Notes: a model not told the origin generated them from the sequence alone. Shown: positions 8,719 to 18,165, numbered from the stretch's first letter. The stretch: DNA of 64,000 nt from Rubellimicrobium mesophilum DSM 19309 (GCF_000600335.2 NZ_KK088554.1:28192-92191), one strand, 5' to 3'. Translations and numbers: made by a program.

Positions 8719-9405
8719 TTGAAGGCCGGCCTGATGTGGCGGCAACCATCGAACTTTCCTGTCGTGCCGACGAGTCCCTCGTTTTCGGTGATCCACCCCT
8801 TGCGCGTCCACTTCCCGCTGGCGCTCCTGCCCACGGCCATTGCGGCCGATGCGGTGGGGGCCATGACGGACAACCGGGCCCTCATGGACATGGGCAAGAC
8901 CTTTATGCCGCTCGCGGTGGCCAGCATGGCCGCGACCGGGGTGGCGGGCTTTGCCGCCCAGGAGGAGGTCCGCGCCGAGGGCGAGGCGCACGACATGCTG
9001 GTCACGCACAGGAACCTCAACGTGGGCCTCCTGCTCATGTCCGCAGGGCCCGCCGTTCTCAGGTCGGGACAAGAACGGCCCGGCCGGGGCTACCTGCTGG
9101 CCGGTCTCGCTGGGGCGGCGCTGATGACCTACACGGGCTACCTTGGCGGCAAGATGATCTACCGGCACGGCGTGGGCGCGGTCGAGGGCCATGACCCCGA
9201 CCATTCCGTCCGCATCGAGCGCGGGCATCTGGGCGAGGCGGCCCGGATCGCCGCGACCGACGTGGCCCGGGGCGTGGCGCATGCGGCCCAGCAGGTGGCT
9301 CACGGCGAGCTGGCCCCGCATCTACGGCGGGGGAGAGCGCCGCCACGCCTGTACCCTCGCTCTCCGAAACCGGGCGATGAGAGGCAGGCACTACTCTCTG
9401 CGTAA
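8719..9405 (+). CDS. DUF2231-like predicted membrane protein
   Basis: The core matches the DUF2231 pattern: an opening HPLRVHFPLALLPTA helix with the conserved His-Pro, three further hydrophobic helices, and the closing YLGGKMIYRHGVG motif. Family members are small inner-membrane proteins suspected of binding haem; no reaction is established. The start is uncertain: ATG 8719 or GTG 8788, the latter placing the protein start just before the conserved HPL. The C-terminal tail after GELAPHL is basic and low in complexity and abuts the broken LysR gene, so the tail may be a fusion to non-coding sequence. Confidence is good for the domain and low for both ends. Confidence 0.6.
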   Translation: MKAGLMWRQPSNFPVVPTSPSFSVIHPLRVHFPLALLPTAIAADAVGAMTDNRALMDMGKTFMPLAVASMAATGVAGFAAQEEVRAEGEAHDMLVTHRNLNVGLLLMSAGPAVLRSGQERPGRGYLLAGLAGAALMTYTGYLGGKMIYRHGVGAVEGHDPDHSVRIERGHLGEAARIAATDVARGVAHAAQQVAHGELAPHLRRGRAPPRLYPRSPKPGDERQALLSA

Positions 9406-9850
9406 GTCTCCAGCGATCGCCTCGATGAGCGCCATCACCCGCGGGCAGGAGGCGGCGCGAGGGATGCACGCCATGGATCGGCATCTCGACCAGCTGGCTC
9501 GAGCTGAGATCATCGAGGACCAGATCACGGGGCACGTAGATCACTCCCGCGTCCTCGATGGCCGCCATTCGCAGAGCCTCGTCGTCGGCGATCTCCAGTG
9601 GCCCACGGACTTCCACCAAGACTGGTTGGCTAGCCGGGTCTCGGAATCGCCAGCGGTCGTGGGGCTGGATGCTGAGGTTCAGGACACAGCGCATGCCGGC
9701 CAGCTCGTTCGGCGTGGTCGGCATTCCATGCCGCTCCAGGAACGTCGGCGAGACGCAGCAGACGAAGCGGTAGGTGCCGACCCGCCGGGCGATGATGCCA
9801 ATGGGACGGAACTCGCCCACGCGCACGGCCAGACGTTGTGTGGAAGGCAG
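9391..9850 (-). pseudogene. LysR-type regulator fragment (effector domain only)
   Basis: The minus-strand frame gives part of a LysR substrate-binding domain: LAVRVGEFRPIGIIARRVG, TYRFVCCVSPTFLERHG, RWRFRDPASQP, and MPIHGVHPSRRLLPA. The end is out of frame: a one-base shift near 9433 restores RVMALIEAIAGDLRRE and the stop at 9391. The winged-helix N-terminus is entirely missing. It lies immediately upstream of the divergently oriented GntR gene and overlaps the tail of the DUF2231 frame. Confidence 0.7.
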
Positions 9851-9923
9851 GGTGCATCTGTGGAGATGGTCAATATCCGAGTTGGACCAGCGGGTCGTCC
9901 CCAGCTAATCTGTGTATTCGAAC

Positions 9924-9931
9924 TGTCGACA
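9924..9931. promoter_or_regulatory. TGTCGACA palindrome before the gntR gene
   Basis: An 8-bp perfect palindrome lies 13 bases before the gntR start. The same core reappears as the 10-bp palindrome TTGTCGACAA (10680-10689) upstream of the DapA-like gene. The GntR protein could bind both, but such short GC-rich palindromes also occur by chance. Confidence 0.3.
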
Positions 9932-9944
9932 CATAGGGCCGCCC

Positions 9945-10649
9945 ATGAATGAACTCCCTCCGCCTCCAGCCCCTGTGCGGAAACGCGGATCGGGCGCAAA
10001 GGTCGTCTACGAGGCTTTGCGGAACGAAATCCTTGGACTGACGCTGCCTCCAGGATGTCCCATCGACGAGGTTCAGCTCGCGGATCGTTTCGCGATGTCG
10101 CGTACACCGATCCGCGAGGCTCTGGTGCGGCTGGCGGGCGAGGGGCTTGTGACAACATTGCCCAACCGGTCGACGGTCGTATCGAACATCGACATGATGA
10201 ATTTGCACGCCTTCTTTGACGCACTAACGCTCATGTACCGCGTCACCACTCGGCTTGCAGCACAGAACCGCCGGCCCAAGGACCTAACCATGATCCGGGA
10301 ACGTCAGGCGGCGTTCGCCCGCGCGGTCGAGGCGCAGGACGCACTCGCCATGATCGCCACCAACCGCGACTTTCACGCCGCGATCGCGGAGGCGGGCGGC
10401 AATCTCTACTTCACCGGCCTGTTCTGTCGCCTCCTCGATGAGGGCCGACGTCTCCTGCGACTCTATTACTCGTCATTCGATGACCGCCTGCCGCACCATA
10501 TTGTCGTCGAGCACGAGGACATCATCGACGCCATCGAAGCCCAGGACGTCGACGCTGCTGACCGGCTGGCCAGCGCCCATGCCGATCAGATCGTCGGTCA
10601 AATCCAGCAGCTCTTCGCCGGCGACCGTCGACAGAAGGTGCCTCTCTGA
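9945..10649 (+). CDS. GntR-family (FadR/FCD) transcriptional regulator
   Basis: 234 residues from ATG 9945; an in-frame upstream codon at 9912 would add an unlikely tail. The N-terminal winged helix is clear (VVYEALRNEILGLTLPPG; LADRFAMSRTPIREALVRLA; GLVTTLPNRSTVVS). The FCD effector domain follows, with RDFHAAIAEAGGN and LPHHIVVEHEDIIDAI carrying the usual His/Asp metal ligands. FCD-type GntR proteins commonly control sugar-acid, amino-acid and hydroxyproline catabolic operons. It is the first gene of the hydroxyproline-type locus and is encoded beside the deaminase, so it is the likely local regulator. Short motifs in the flanking intergenic regions are candidate operators. Confidence 0.88.
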   Translation: MNELPPPPAPVRKRGSGAKVVYEALRNEILGLTLPPGCPIDEVQLADRFAMSRTPIREALVRLAGEGLVTTLPNRSTVVSNIDMMNLHAFFDALTLMYRVTTRLAAQNRRPKDLTMIRERQAAFARAVEAQDALAMIATNRDFHAAIAEAGGNLYFTGLFCRLLDEGRRLLRLYYSSFDDRLPHHIVVEHEDIIDAIEAQDVDAADRLASAHADQIVGQIQQLFAGDRRQKVPL

Positions 10650-10679
10650 CCTACTCGCCCCGAAGCCCTGCATCGTTTC

Positions 10680-10703
10680 TTGTCGACAAAAGGCATACAG
10701 CAG
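10680..10703 (+). promoter_or_regulatory. Candidate operator region upstream of the DapA-like gene
   Basis: It contains the 10-bp palindrome TTGTCGACAA (10680-10689) and, just after, ATACAGCAG (10695-10703). The latter occurs in inverted orientation at 12925-12933, in the divergent promoter region of the reductase and importer genes. A shared 9-mer in two promoter regions of one pathway suggests coordinate control. Confidence 0.35.
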
Positions 10704-10800
10704 TTACTGTGCGGTCCCGAGCGCGATGATGGCGGGGCAGGTCTTTGGCCCCGGACGCGAATGCAAGACGACGAACAGGCCCCGAACGAAGGAGAAAACC

Positions 10801-11763
10801 ATGATGTCCAGCGTCTTTTCCGGCTGTGTCCCCGCGCTGATGACGCCGTGCAAGGCCGATCGCACGCCCGACTACGAGGCCCTGGTCCGCAAGGGACGTG
10901 AGCTCATCGCGGAAGGTATGTCGGCGGTGGTCTACTGCGGCTCCATGGGCGATTGGCCGCTCCTGACCGACGAGCAGCGGATGGAAGGTGTGGAGCGGCT
11001 TGTCCAGGCCGGCGTGCCGGTGATCGTCGGCACGGGGGCAGTGAATACGGCCAAGGCCGTGGCCCATGCGGCCCATGCCCAACGGGTCGGAGCCAAGGGG
11101 CTGATGGTCATTCCTCGGGTGCTGTCGCGCGGGCCCTCGGCCGCCGCGCAGCGGGCGCACTTCAAGGCGGTCCTGGCGGCCGCTCCCGACCTGCCTGCCG
11201 TCATCTACAACAGCCCTTATTACGGCTTCGCGACCCGTGCGGACCTGTTCTTCGCGCTGCGGGCCGAGCACCCGAACCTGGTCGGCTTCAAGGAGTTCGG
11301 GGGTGGCGACGACCTGCGCTACGCGGCCGAGAACATCACCAGCCGGGACGACCAGGTGACCCTCATGGTGGGCGTGGATACCGAGGTCGTGCACGGCTTC
11401 GTCAACTGCGGAGCGACTGGTGCCATCACCGGCATCGGCAATGTTCTCCCGCGCGAGGTTCTGCACCTTGTCCGGCTCTGCGAGGCAGCGGCAAAGGGCG
11501 ACGCGGAGGCGCGCCGGCGGGCCAAGGAACTTGACGAGGCCATGCGAGTGCTCTCATCCTTCGACGAGGGGCCGGATCTGGTGCTCTTCTTCAAGCACAT
11601 GCTGGTCCTCAGGGGCGAGCAGGAGTACCGGCTCCACTTCAACGAAACCGACCAGCTCAGCGAGAGCCAGCGCGGCTACTGCGAGAAGCAGTTCGCCCTG
11701 TTCCAAGCCTGGTACGCCGAGTGGAGCCAACAGCCCGGTACCCAGGTGAGGGACGCTGCCTGA
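10801..11763 (+). CDS. DapA-family aldolase/deaminase, probably 1-pyrroline-4-hydroxy-2-carboxylate deaminase type
   Basis: 320 residues of the dihydrodipicolinate synthase/N-acetylneuraminate lyase family. The Schiff-base lysine is in LVGFKEFGGG (Lys164) and the catalytic tyrosine in AVIYNSPYYG (Tyr136). The ATG is preceded by a strong AAGGAG. True DapA enzymes work in lysine synthesis; the genomic setting here (4-hydroxyproline epimerase, D-amino-acid oxidoreductase, AcnX) instead points to the deaminase that converts 1-pyrroline-4-hydroxy-2-carboxylate to 2-oxoglutarate semialdehyde. Family assignment is certain; substrate is inference from neighbours. The 2-oxoglutarate semialdehyde dehydrogenase that would finish the route is not in the window. 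Confidence 0.85.
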   Translation: MMSSVFSGCVPALMTPCKADRTPDYEALVRKGRELIAEGMSAVVYCGSMGDWPLLTDEQRMEGVERLVQAGVPVIVGTGAVNTAKAVAHAAHAQRVGAKGLMVIPRVLSRGPSAAAQRAHFKAVLAAAPDLPAVIYNSPYYGFATRADLFFALRAEHPNLVGFKEFGGGDDLRYAAENITSRDDQVTLMVGVDTEVVHGFVNCGATGAITGIGNVLPREVLHLVRLCEAAAKGDAEARRRAKELDEAMRVLSSFDEGPDLVLFFKHMLVLRGEQEYRLHFNETDQLSESQRGYCEKQFALFQAWYAEWSQQPGTQVRDAA

Positions 11764-11772
11764 TCGGAGCCC

Positions 11773-12807
11773 TTAGGGCAGGGCGTCGAGACCCAGCCTC
11801 GCGAAGCGGTCGAGCTGTTCCAGCTCGGCCGCGGTCAGCGGGATGCCTTCGACCTCTGTGCGGGCGCGCGCAGCGAAGCGGCGCTGCGAGGGCAGGCGTG
11901 CGCCTTGGCCGAGGATCGCGTCGAACAGGACCTCCGCGCGCGCGAGCGGATCACCAGGACGGCCCCGCGCGAACTGCTCCACGTCAAAGGCCAGGATCAA
12001 CTCGCCGTGGCGCGGCAGGAGGGACGTGCTCCCAAGGACGCCTAGAGCCTCGGCGCTGGTGAAGTCGCCGATCATGGGGCCGCCCAGCAACTCGATCATG
12101 GTCGAGATCGCCGAGCCCTTGTGGCCCCCGAAGGGCAGGAGCGCCCCGGCGAGCGCACGCTCCGGATCGGTGGCCGGGGCTCCCTCGGTGTCGATGGCCC
12201 AGCCTTCGGGGATCGGTTGGCCGGCACGGCGGTGGAGCTCGATCTCGCCCCGCGCCACCATGCTGGTCGCGAAGTCGAAAACGTAGGGGGCGCCGCTAGG
12301 CCTGGGCCAGCCGAACGCCATCGGATTCGTGCCGAAGAGTGGACGTTGACCGCCGGCCGGCGCCACGGCCGAGTAGCTGGGGCAGAGGGCGAGCCCTGCG
12401 AGTCCACGCTCCGTGAGCGCCTCGACTTCGGGCCAGAGTGCCGAGAAATGCGTGCAGTCGTTGATGACAAGTGCGGCAAGGCCGAGCGCGCGCGTCCGCT
12501 CAACCAAATGGGGCAGGCCTATCTCAAAGGCCAGAGGTGCAAACCCCTGGCGGGCGTCAACCCGCACGATGGCTGACCCGTCAGCGACCGCCACCGGTTC
12601 GGCGCAGGGGACCACCTTGCCAGCCTTCAACGTGCGGAGGCAGCCTTCGATGCGGTAGATCCCATGTGACTTGCAGGCGTCCTGCTCTCCGGCCGCGATG
12701 ACTCGCGCGATGGCAGCGGACTGCGCGATCGAGAGGCCCGCCTTCCGGAAGATTTCCTCAATGCGGTCGGTCAGCTCCGCGACAGGCAGGGCAGTGACGA
12801 TGCTCAT
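11773..12807 (-). CDS. Ldh2/MDG-family NAD(P)H oxidoreductase, probable 1-pyrroline-2-carboxylate reductase
   Basis: 344 residues from ATG 12807, chosen because GGAG lies 8 bases upstream; an earlier ATG at 12825 lacks one. It belongs to the malate/L-lactate dehydrogenase (Ldh2) family: DACKSHGIYRIEGCLRTL, INDCTHFSALWPEVEAL, GTNPMAFGWPRP, DFATSMVARGEI and LLPFGGHKGSAISTMIELL. Known members include ureidoglycolate dehydrogenase and Pyr2C/piperideine-2-carboxylate reductases. Next to 3-hydroxyproline dehydratases, whose product is pyrroline-2-carboxylate, reduction to L-proline is the best-fitting role. It is divergent from the importer operon (205-bp spacer) and convergent with the DapA-like gene. 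Confidence 0.82.
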   Translation of the reverse strand: MSIVTALPVAELTDRIEEIFRKAGLSIAQSAAIARVIAAGEQDACKSHGIYRIEGCLRTLKAGKVVPCAEPVAVADGSAIVRVDARQGFAPLAFEIGLPHLVERTRALGLAALVINDCTHFSALWPEVEALTERGLAGLALCPSYSAVAPAGGQRPLFGTNPMAFGWPRPSGAPYVFDFATSMVARGEIELHRRAGQPIPEGWAIDTEGAPATDPERALAGALLPFGGHKGSAISTMIELLGGPMIGDFTSAEALGVLGSTSLLPRHGELILAFDVEQFARGRPGDPLARAEVLFDAILGQGARLPSQRRFAARARTEVEGIPLTAAELEQLDRFARLGLDALP

Positions 12808-13012
12808 GTGATCTGTCTCCTGCATCGACCCTCTAGGGGGCCAGCCCTACTGTCGTTTTGATCCATGGGACACCTGTTTTGATAGCTCGTGCCGATCCTC
12901 CGATCCGGCATACGTCTTGTATACCTGCTGTATTTTGGATTGATCCTGCAAGATGGCGAGATGATAGTTGATCCAGATCTCGAATCGGGATCGCCAACAA
13001 AGGGAGGAGACC
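12808..13012. promoter_or_regulatory. Divergent promoter region between the reductase and importer genes
   Basis: 205 AT-richer bases without a gene. CTGCTGTAT (12925-12933) is the reverse complement of the ATACAGCAG seen upstream of the DapA-like gene, and GTATAC lies immediately beside it (12919-12924). This makes a compact candidate operator from which both divergent units could be controlled. The importer start is preceded by AGGGAGGAGA. Confidence 0.4.
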
Positions 13013-13819
13013 ATGAGAATCTCGCTCGTCGTCGGTGGCATCGCTGCCGCGGCCTGCCTGGCCGGTACGGCGCAGGCCGACAAGCTCGACGACATCATCG
13101 CCTCAGGCACGCTTCGTTGCGCCGTGACCCTGGACTTCCCCCCCATGGGCTCGCGCGACGAGAGCAATAATCCCGTGGGCTTCGACGTCGATTACTGCAA
13201 CGACCTCGCCACCGCCCTGGGCGTGACGGCCGAGATCGTAGAGACCCCGTTCCCCGACCGCATCCCGGCCCTGGTTTCGGGACGAGCCGACATCGGTGTC
13301 GCTTCCACCTCGGACACACTCGAGCGGGCCAAGACCGTCGGCTTCTCCATCCCCTACTTTGCCTTCACCAACGTGGTGCTCACGCGCGAGGACACAGGGA
13401 TCGCCAGCTACGAGGACCTCAAGGGCCATACGGTCGGCTCCGTCGCAGGCACCTACGAAGGCATCGCACTCGAGAAGGACGTGACCGGATGGGGCGAGGG
13501 GGAGTTCCGGCCTTACCAGACGCAGGCCGACGTCTTCCTCGCGTTGTCGCAGGGCCAGATCGACGCCACGGTCGTCACCTCGACGGTCGCCTCGTCCATC
13601 GTGCAGAGCGGGCAATACCCAGGCCTCGCGATCAAGGGTGACGCCCCGTATCTCGTCGACTACGTGGCCCTGATCGCTCTCCGCAACGAATACGGCCTGC
13701 TGAACTATCTGGACCTTTTCGTGAACCAGCAGGTCCGGACCGGCCGCTACAAGGAACTCTACGAGAAGTGGGTCGGCGGGGAGCCCGTGGACCTGACCGT
13801 GCCGGGCGTCTATCGCTGA
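13013..13819 (+). CDS. Polar amino-acid ABC transporter, periplasmic binding protein
   Basis: 268 residues. A Sec signal peptide is visible (MRISLVVGGIAAAACLAG, cleavage near AQA-DK). The mature part is an SBP family 3 protein: ASGTLRCAVTLDFPPMG, NPVGFDVDYCNDLATALG, DRIPALVSGRADIGVASTS and GSVAGTYEGIALEKD. It delivers an amino acid to the downstream permeases; in this operon proline or hydroxyproline isomers are the likely ligands (inference). A weak GGGCC/GGCCC hairpin (13840-13853) in the 69-bp gap to the permease may help keep the binding protein in excess. Confidence 0.9.
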   Translation: MRISLVVGGIAAAACLAGTAQADKLDDIIASGTLRCAVTLDFPPMGSRDESNNPVGFDVDYCNDLATALGVTAEIVETPFPDRIPALVSGRADIGVASTSDTLERAKTVGFSIPYFAFTNVVLTREDTGIASYEDLKGHTVGSVAGTYEGIALEKDVTGWGEGEFRPYQTQADVFLALSQGQIDATVVTSTVASSIVQSGQYPGLAIKGDAPYLVDYVALIALRNEYGLLNYLDLFVNQQVRTGRYKELYEKWVGGEPVDLTVPGVYR

Positions 13820-13888
13820 GTTAGGCGCTGACCGGGCGGGGGCCGTCGGGCCCTCGTCCCCCCTCGGGCCAGGGCGGGGAAGTCGACC

Positions 13889-14554
13889 ATGTTCAACTAT
13901 ACCTTCCAATGGCGTCAGGCCTTTCGCACTCTTCCGCAGATGCTGGAGGGCGCCCTCGTCACCATGGAGATCGCGATCCTGTCCATGGTGATCGGCGTGG
14001 TCGTCGCCGTGCTGCTCGCCGTTGCGCGCAACTCCTCGTCGCGCTGGCTGCGGGCGCCCGCGACCGCCTGGGTCGAGGTGGCGCGCAACACCCCCGCCCT
14101 GTTTCAGATCTACATGGCGCATTTTGGGCTCGGCAGCTTCGGTATCCACCTGAGCCCCTTCGCCGCGCTGCTTGCTGGGATCACCTTCAACAACGCGGGC
14201 TACCTCTGCGAGACCTTCCGGGGCGCGCTGCGGGCCATTCCGGCCACCCAGGCGCGGGCCGGCCGGTCGCTCGGTATGGGGGCGGCTCAGGCCTTCCGCA
14301 TGATCATGCTGCCGCAGATGTTCCGCATCGCGTTCCTGCCGACGATGAACCAGACGGTCTGGGCCATCCTGATGACCTCGCTTGGAGTGACTGTCGGAAT
14401 GAATACCGACCTCACGGGCGTCACGCAGGACCTCAACTCGCGGACCTTCCGCACCTTCGAGCTCTTCGCGCTGGCCGCCGTGCTCTATTACCTGATCGCC
14501 AAGGCAGTAGGGCTTGGGGCGCGGCTGGTCGCTTGGCGGCTGTTCCGGTACTGA
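13889..14554 (+). CDS. Polar amino-acid ABC transporter permease (HisQ/M-like)
   Basis: 221 residues, the usual size for this family, with about five membrane spans. The EAA loop is visible around [20 protein letters not shown], followed by [16 protein letters not shown], and [15 protein letters not shown] is the typical motif of the second span region. It forms the translocation channel with the permease domain encoded next (11 bases downstream). Confidence 0.9.
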   Translation: MFNYTFQWRQAFRTLPQMLEGALVTMEIAILSMVIGVVVAVLLAVARNSSSRWLRAPATAWVEVARNTPALFQIYMAHFGLGSFGIHLSPFAALLAGITFNNAGYLCETFRGALRAIPATQARAGRSLGMGAAQAFRMIMLPQMFRIAFLPTMNQTVWAILMTSLGVTVGMNTDLTGVTQDLNSRTFRTFELFALAAVLYYLIAKAVGLGARLVAWRLFRY

Positions 14555-14565
14555 AGGGATCCGCG

Positions 14566-15930
14566 ATGTTCGACACCGCCCTGACGCTCAGTGACCTCCT
14601 GTTCCTCGCGCAGGGCGCGCTGGTCACTCTGGCCGTGACCGCGATCTCGGTCTTGGCGGGCACGCTTCTCGGCGTGGTCTTCGGCGTGTTCCGCAGCAAC
14701 GTCAGTGCCTGGGTCACCTTTCCCCTGATTTTCGTGCTGGACGTCTTCCGCTCGGTGCCGCTGCTGATTCAGCTCATCCTCGGCAACGCCTTCCAAGCCA
14801 TCGCGGGCTGGGGCTGGTCGCCCTTCGTCACGTCCTGCGTGATCCTGTCGCTCTACACCTCCGCCTACGCGACCGAGATCGTGCGCGGGGCCATCGAGGC
14901 GGTTCCCCAGACCACGCGACGCGCCGCGCGCTCCCTCGGCCTCACCTGGCGGCAGGACATGGCCAACATCGTCTTCCCGATGGGCCTGCGCGTGGCGCTG
15001 CCGAGCTGGATCGGCCTGACGCTCGGCGTGATGAAGGACAGTGCCCTCGTCCTGTGGCTGGGAATCATCGAGCTGCTACGCGCCTCGCAGATCCTGGTCA
15101 CGAGGCTTCAGGAGCCGCTGTTCATCCTGTCGGTCGCGGGCGCGATCTACTTCCTGCTGAGCTTCCCCATCGCCCGGCTCGCCGTCTCGAACGAAGGTGG
15201 CGCGAGAATGATTGAGATCGAGAACGTCCGTAAGTCCTTCGGTCCGCTCGAGGTCCTGAAGGGCGTGAGCCTGACGGTGAACAAGGGCGAGGTCGTCTCG
15301 ATCATAGGCGGCTCCGGCTCGGGCAAGTCCACGCTGCTGACCTGCATCAACGGCCTGGAGCCCATCGATGCCGGCCGCATCCTGATCGACGGGACCGAAG
15401 TTCACGCCCGGGGTACGGACCTCAACAAGCTCAGGCGCAAGGTCGGCATCGTCTTCCAGCAATGGAACGCCTTCCCGCACCTGACGGTGCTCGAGAACGT
15501 GACGCTCGCTCCGCGCAAGGTGCTGGGGATGCCCAAGGCCCAGGCCGAGGAGATCGCCGTGCGGCAACTCACGCATGTCGGTCTCGCCGACAAGCTCAAA
15601 GTCTATCCCGGCCGGCTCTCGGGCGGACAGCAGCAGCGGATGGCGATCGCCCGGGCGCTCGCGATGTCGCCCTCCTACATGCTCTTCGACGAGGTGACCT
15701 CGGCGCTCGACCCTCAGCTCGTGGGCGAGGTGCTGGACACGCTCAAGATGCTGGCCGAGGAAGGAATGACCATGATCTGCGTCACGCACGAAATGGGCTT
15801 CGCCCGCGACGTGTCGAAGCGCGTGGCCTTCTTCCACCAGGGGGTCATCGCCGAGATCGGCCCGCCCGAGCAGATTTTCGGCGCTCCCCAGAGCGCCGAG
15901 ACGCGGAAGTTTCTTTCGAACGTGCGCTGA
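14566..15930 (+). CDS. Amino-acid ABC transporter permease and ATPase in one open frame
   Basis: A single uninterrupted frame of 454 residues. Residues 1-214 are a second HisM-type permease ([13 protein letters not shown]; the EAA-type [19 protein letters not shown]). Residues 215-454 are a complete ATPase: Walker [10 protein letters not shown], signature LSGGQQQR, Walker [14 protein letters not shown]-loop CVTHEMGF. The ATPase begins at ATG 15208 with a possible ribosome-binding site (GAAGGTGG). In the +1 frame the permease would end TKVARE with its stop overlapping this ATG. The frame may therefore be a real fusion, or two coupled genes joined by a one-base indel in the permease tail. Confidence 0.85.
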   Translation: MFDTALTLSDLLFLAQGALVTLAVTAISVLAGTLLGVVFGVFRSNVSAWVTFPLIFVLDVFRSVPLLIQLILGNAFQAIAGWGWSPFVTSCVILSLYTSAYATEIVRGAIEAVPQTTRRAARSLGLTWRQDMANIVFPMGLRVALPSWIGLTLGVMKDSALVLWLGIIELLRASQILVTRLQEPLFILSVAGAIYFLLSFPIARLAVSNEGGARMIEIENVRKSFGPLEVLKGVSLTVNKGEVVSIIGGSGSGKSTLLTCINGLEPIDAGRILIDGTEVHARGTDLNKLRRKVGIVFQQWNAFPHLTVLENVTLAPRKVLGMPKAQAEEIAVRQLTHVGLADKLKVYPGRLSGGQQQRMAIARALAMSPSYMLFDEVTSALDPQLVGEVLDTLKMLAEEGMTMICVTHEMGFARDVSKRVAFFHQGVIAEIGPPEQIFGAPQSAETRKFLSNVR

Positions 15931-17166
15931 ATGGATTCCCCTGACGTGATCGTGGTGGGGGCCGGCGTCATCGGCCTCTCCGCGGCGCTGGCTGCCCAGG
16001 CGCGTGGCCTGAAGGTCCGCGTCATCGACCGGGAGGGGCCAGCGGCTGGCGCCTCGGCTGGGAACGCGGGCGCCTTCGCCTTCACCGACATCTTCCCCCT
16101 GGCCTCGCCCCGGATCATCCGGCGGGCGCCGAAGTGGCTCCTCGACCCGCTCGGGCCCCTGTCTGTGCCGCCGCGTTATGCCCACAGGATCGCGCCCTGG
16201 ATGCTGCGCTTCTGGCGGGCGAGCTGGCCCGCGCGGGTGCAGGCCTCGACGGTCGCGCAGGCCGCGCTTATGGACCTTTCCAAGGAAGCGCTGGAAGTTC
16301 ATTTGCAGCGGGAGGGGCTGACCGGGATGCTGCGCCGCGATGGCCAGCTCCAAGTCTACGAGGGGGAGAGGGCCTGGCGCGCTTCGCTGCCGTCCTGGGT
16401 TCTGCGCGAGGAACTCGGGATCGCCTTCCGACATCTCCGGGGCGAGGAGATCGCGGAGGTGCAGCCGGGGCTGTCGCCGCGCTTCACGCACGCGACCTTC
16501 ACGCCGGGCTGGTGCTCCATAAGCGACCCCAAGCACTACACGCTCGCCTTGGCGGAGCGGGTCCGTGCCAGGGGCGGCGAGATCGTCATCGCGGAGGCCC
16601 GGTCGCTCGTGCCGAGCGGGGTGGAGACCACCGCTGGCCGGATGCAGGGGCGCGTGGTCCTGGCGGCCGGCGCCTTCTCGCACCGGCTGACGCGGACGGC
16701 CGGCGTCCGCATCCCGCTCGAGACGGAGCGGGGCTACAACACGACGCTTCCGGCGGATGCCTTTGACCTGCGCGTCCACGTCACCTTCGAGGGACACGGC
16801 TTCGTTGTGTCGAGGCTTACCTCTGGTCTGCGCGTTGGCGGGGCGGTGGAGCTCGGCGGGCTCGAACTGCCGCCGAACTTCGCCCGGGCCGACGCGATGC
16901 TGACCAAGGCCGCGCGCTTCTTGCCGGGGCTGCGGACCGAGGGCGGCAAGCAATGGATGGGCTTCCGCCCTTCGCTGCCGGACAGCCTTCCCGCCGTCGG
17001 TCCGCTGCCGGACCGGCCCGACGTGATCTGCGCGTTCGGCCATGGCCACCTGGGTTTGACCCAGTCCGCCGGCACCGCCGAGCTCGTGGCCGACCTCCTG
17101 ACCGGGCAGGCGCCCGGGATCGACATGAAACCCTTCTCGCCCGCACGCTTCGGGAGATCGCAATGA
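15931..17166 (+). CDS. FAD-dependent D-amino-acid oxidoreductase (DadA/HypO-like)
   Basis: 411 residues, DAO superfamily. The dinucleotide-binding fold is at the N-terminus: VIVVGAGVIGLSAALAAQ, then VIDREGPAAGASAGNAGAF. The C-terminal FAD segment ends GHGHLGLTQSAGTAELVADLL. It starts on the base after the ATPase stop and its own stop overlaps the epimerase start (ATGA), so it is a tightly coupled operon member. Downstream of a 4-hydroxyproline epimerase product, it would oxidise cis-4-hydroxy-D-proline to 1-pyrroline-4-hydroxy-2-carboxylate, the substrate expected for the DapA-like enzyme. The specific substrate is inferred. Confidence 0.88.
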   Translation: MDSPDVIVVGAGVIGLSAALAAQARGLKVRVIDREGPAAGASAGNAGAFAFTDIFPLASPRIIRRAPKWLLDPLGPLSVPPRYAHRIAPWMLRFWRASWPARVQASTVAQAALMDLSKEALEVHLQREGLTGMLRRDGQLQVYEGERAWRASLPSWVLREELGIAFRHLRGEEIAEVQPGLSPRFTHATFTPGWCSISDPKHYTLALAERVRARGGEIVIAEARSLVPSGVETTAGRMQGRVVLAAGAFSHRLTRTAGVRIPLETERGYNTTLPADAFDLRVHVTFEGHGFVVSRLTSGLRVGGAVELGGLELPPNFARADAMLTKAARFLPGLRTEGGKQWMGFRPSLPDSLPAVGPLPDRPDVICAFGHGHLGLTQSAGTAELVADLLTGQAPGIDMKPFSPARFGRSQ

Positions 17167-18165
17167 GCGTCCACACCTTTCCCTGCATCGACGGCCATAC
17201 CTGCGGCAATCCGGTGCGCCTCGTCACCGGCGGAGCGCCGATGCTCGCGGGCGCGACCATGCTCGAGAAACGCGCGCACTTCCTAGCCGAGTACGACTGG
17301 ATTCGGACGGGCCTCATGTTCGAGCCGCGCGGCCATGACCAGATGTCGGGGGCGATCCTCTACCCGCCGACGCGGGACGACTGCGACATCGCCGTCCTGT
17401 TCATCGAGACCTCGGGCTGCCTGCCGATGTGCGGGCACGGGACCATCGGCACGGTAACGATTGCGCTCGAGAACGGGCTCATCCGGCCAGCGACGCCCGG
17501 GGTCCTTCGGCTGGACACCCCGGCGGGGCGCGTCGACGTGACCTACCGCGAGGAGGGCCGTTTCATCGAGGAGGTGCGGCTCACCAACGTGCCGGCCTAT
17601 CTCCATGCCGAGGGCCTGACGGCCGAGGTCGAGGGCCTGGGCGAGATCGCCGTGGACGTCGCCTATGGGGGCAACTTCTACGCCATCGTGGAGCCGCAGC
17701 GGGACTTTCGCGACATGGCCGACCTCTCGGCGGGGCAGCTCGTGGAGCTGCGGGCGGCGGCTCCGGGACGCCCTGAATGAGAAGTACGAGTTCGTGCATC
17801 CGGAGAAGCCCGCGATCAACGGCCTGTCGCACATCCTCTGGACCGGGGCCCCGCGCCACCCCGAGGCTCAGGCACGGAACGCGGTGCTCTACGGCGACAA
17901 GGCGATCGACCGCTCGCCCTGCGGAACGGGAACCTCGGCGCGCATGGCGCAGCTTGCGGCGAAGGGGAGGCTCGCAGTCGGCGACGACTTCGTGCACGAA
18001 TCCATCATCGGGTCCCTTTTCAAGGGCCACGTTGAGGGGACGGCCCGCGTGGGCAACCGCGACGCCATCATCCCGTCCATTGCCGGATGGGCCCGCATAA
18101 CCGGCATCAATACCATCTTCATCGACGACCGCGATCCCTTTGCCCACGGGTTCGTGGTCAAATGA
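17163..18165 (+). CDS. 4-hydroxyproline 2-epimerase (proline racemase superfamily), one frameshift
   Basis: The first part (17163 to about 17755) carries the first catalytic cysteine in PMCGHGTIG (Cys90). The second part in the next frame, [19 protein letters not shown] to the end FAHGFVVK, carries the second in [14 protein letters not shown]. Cys/Cys is the pair expected of proline racemases and 4-hydroxyproline epimerases, which interconvert trans-4-hydroxy-L-proline and cis-4-hydroxy-D-proline. The frame slips in the repetitive GCGGGCGGCGG stretch near 17750-17760; removing one base restores [16 protein letters not shown]. Start and stop both overlap their neighbours by four bases (ATGA), so the restored gene is a normal operon member of about 333 residues. 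A sequencing indel is plausible. Confidence 0.85.

Noticed and set aside
15076-17163. Long open frame antisense to the ABC ATPase and the FAD oxidoreductase
   Set aside because: Its composition is Arg/Gly/His-rich shadow coding opposite two well-conserved genes; no domain is recognisable.
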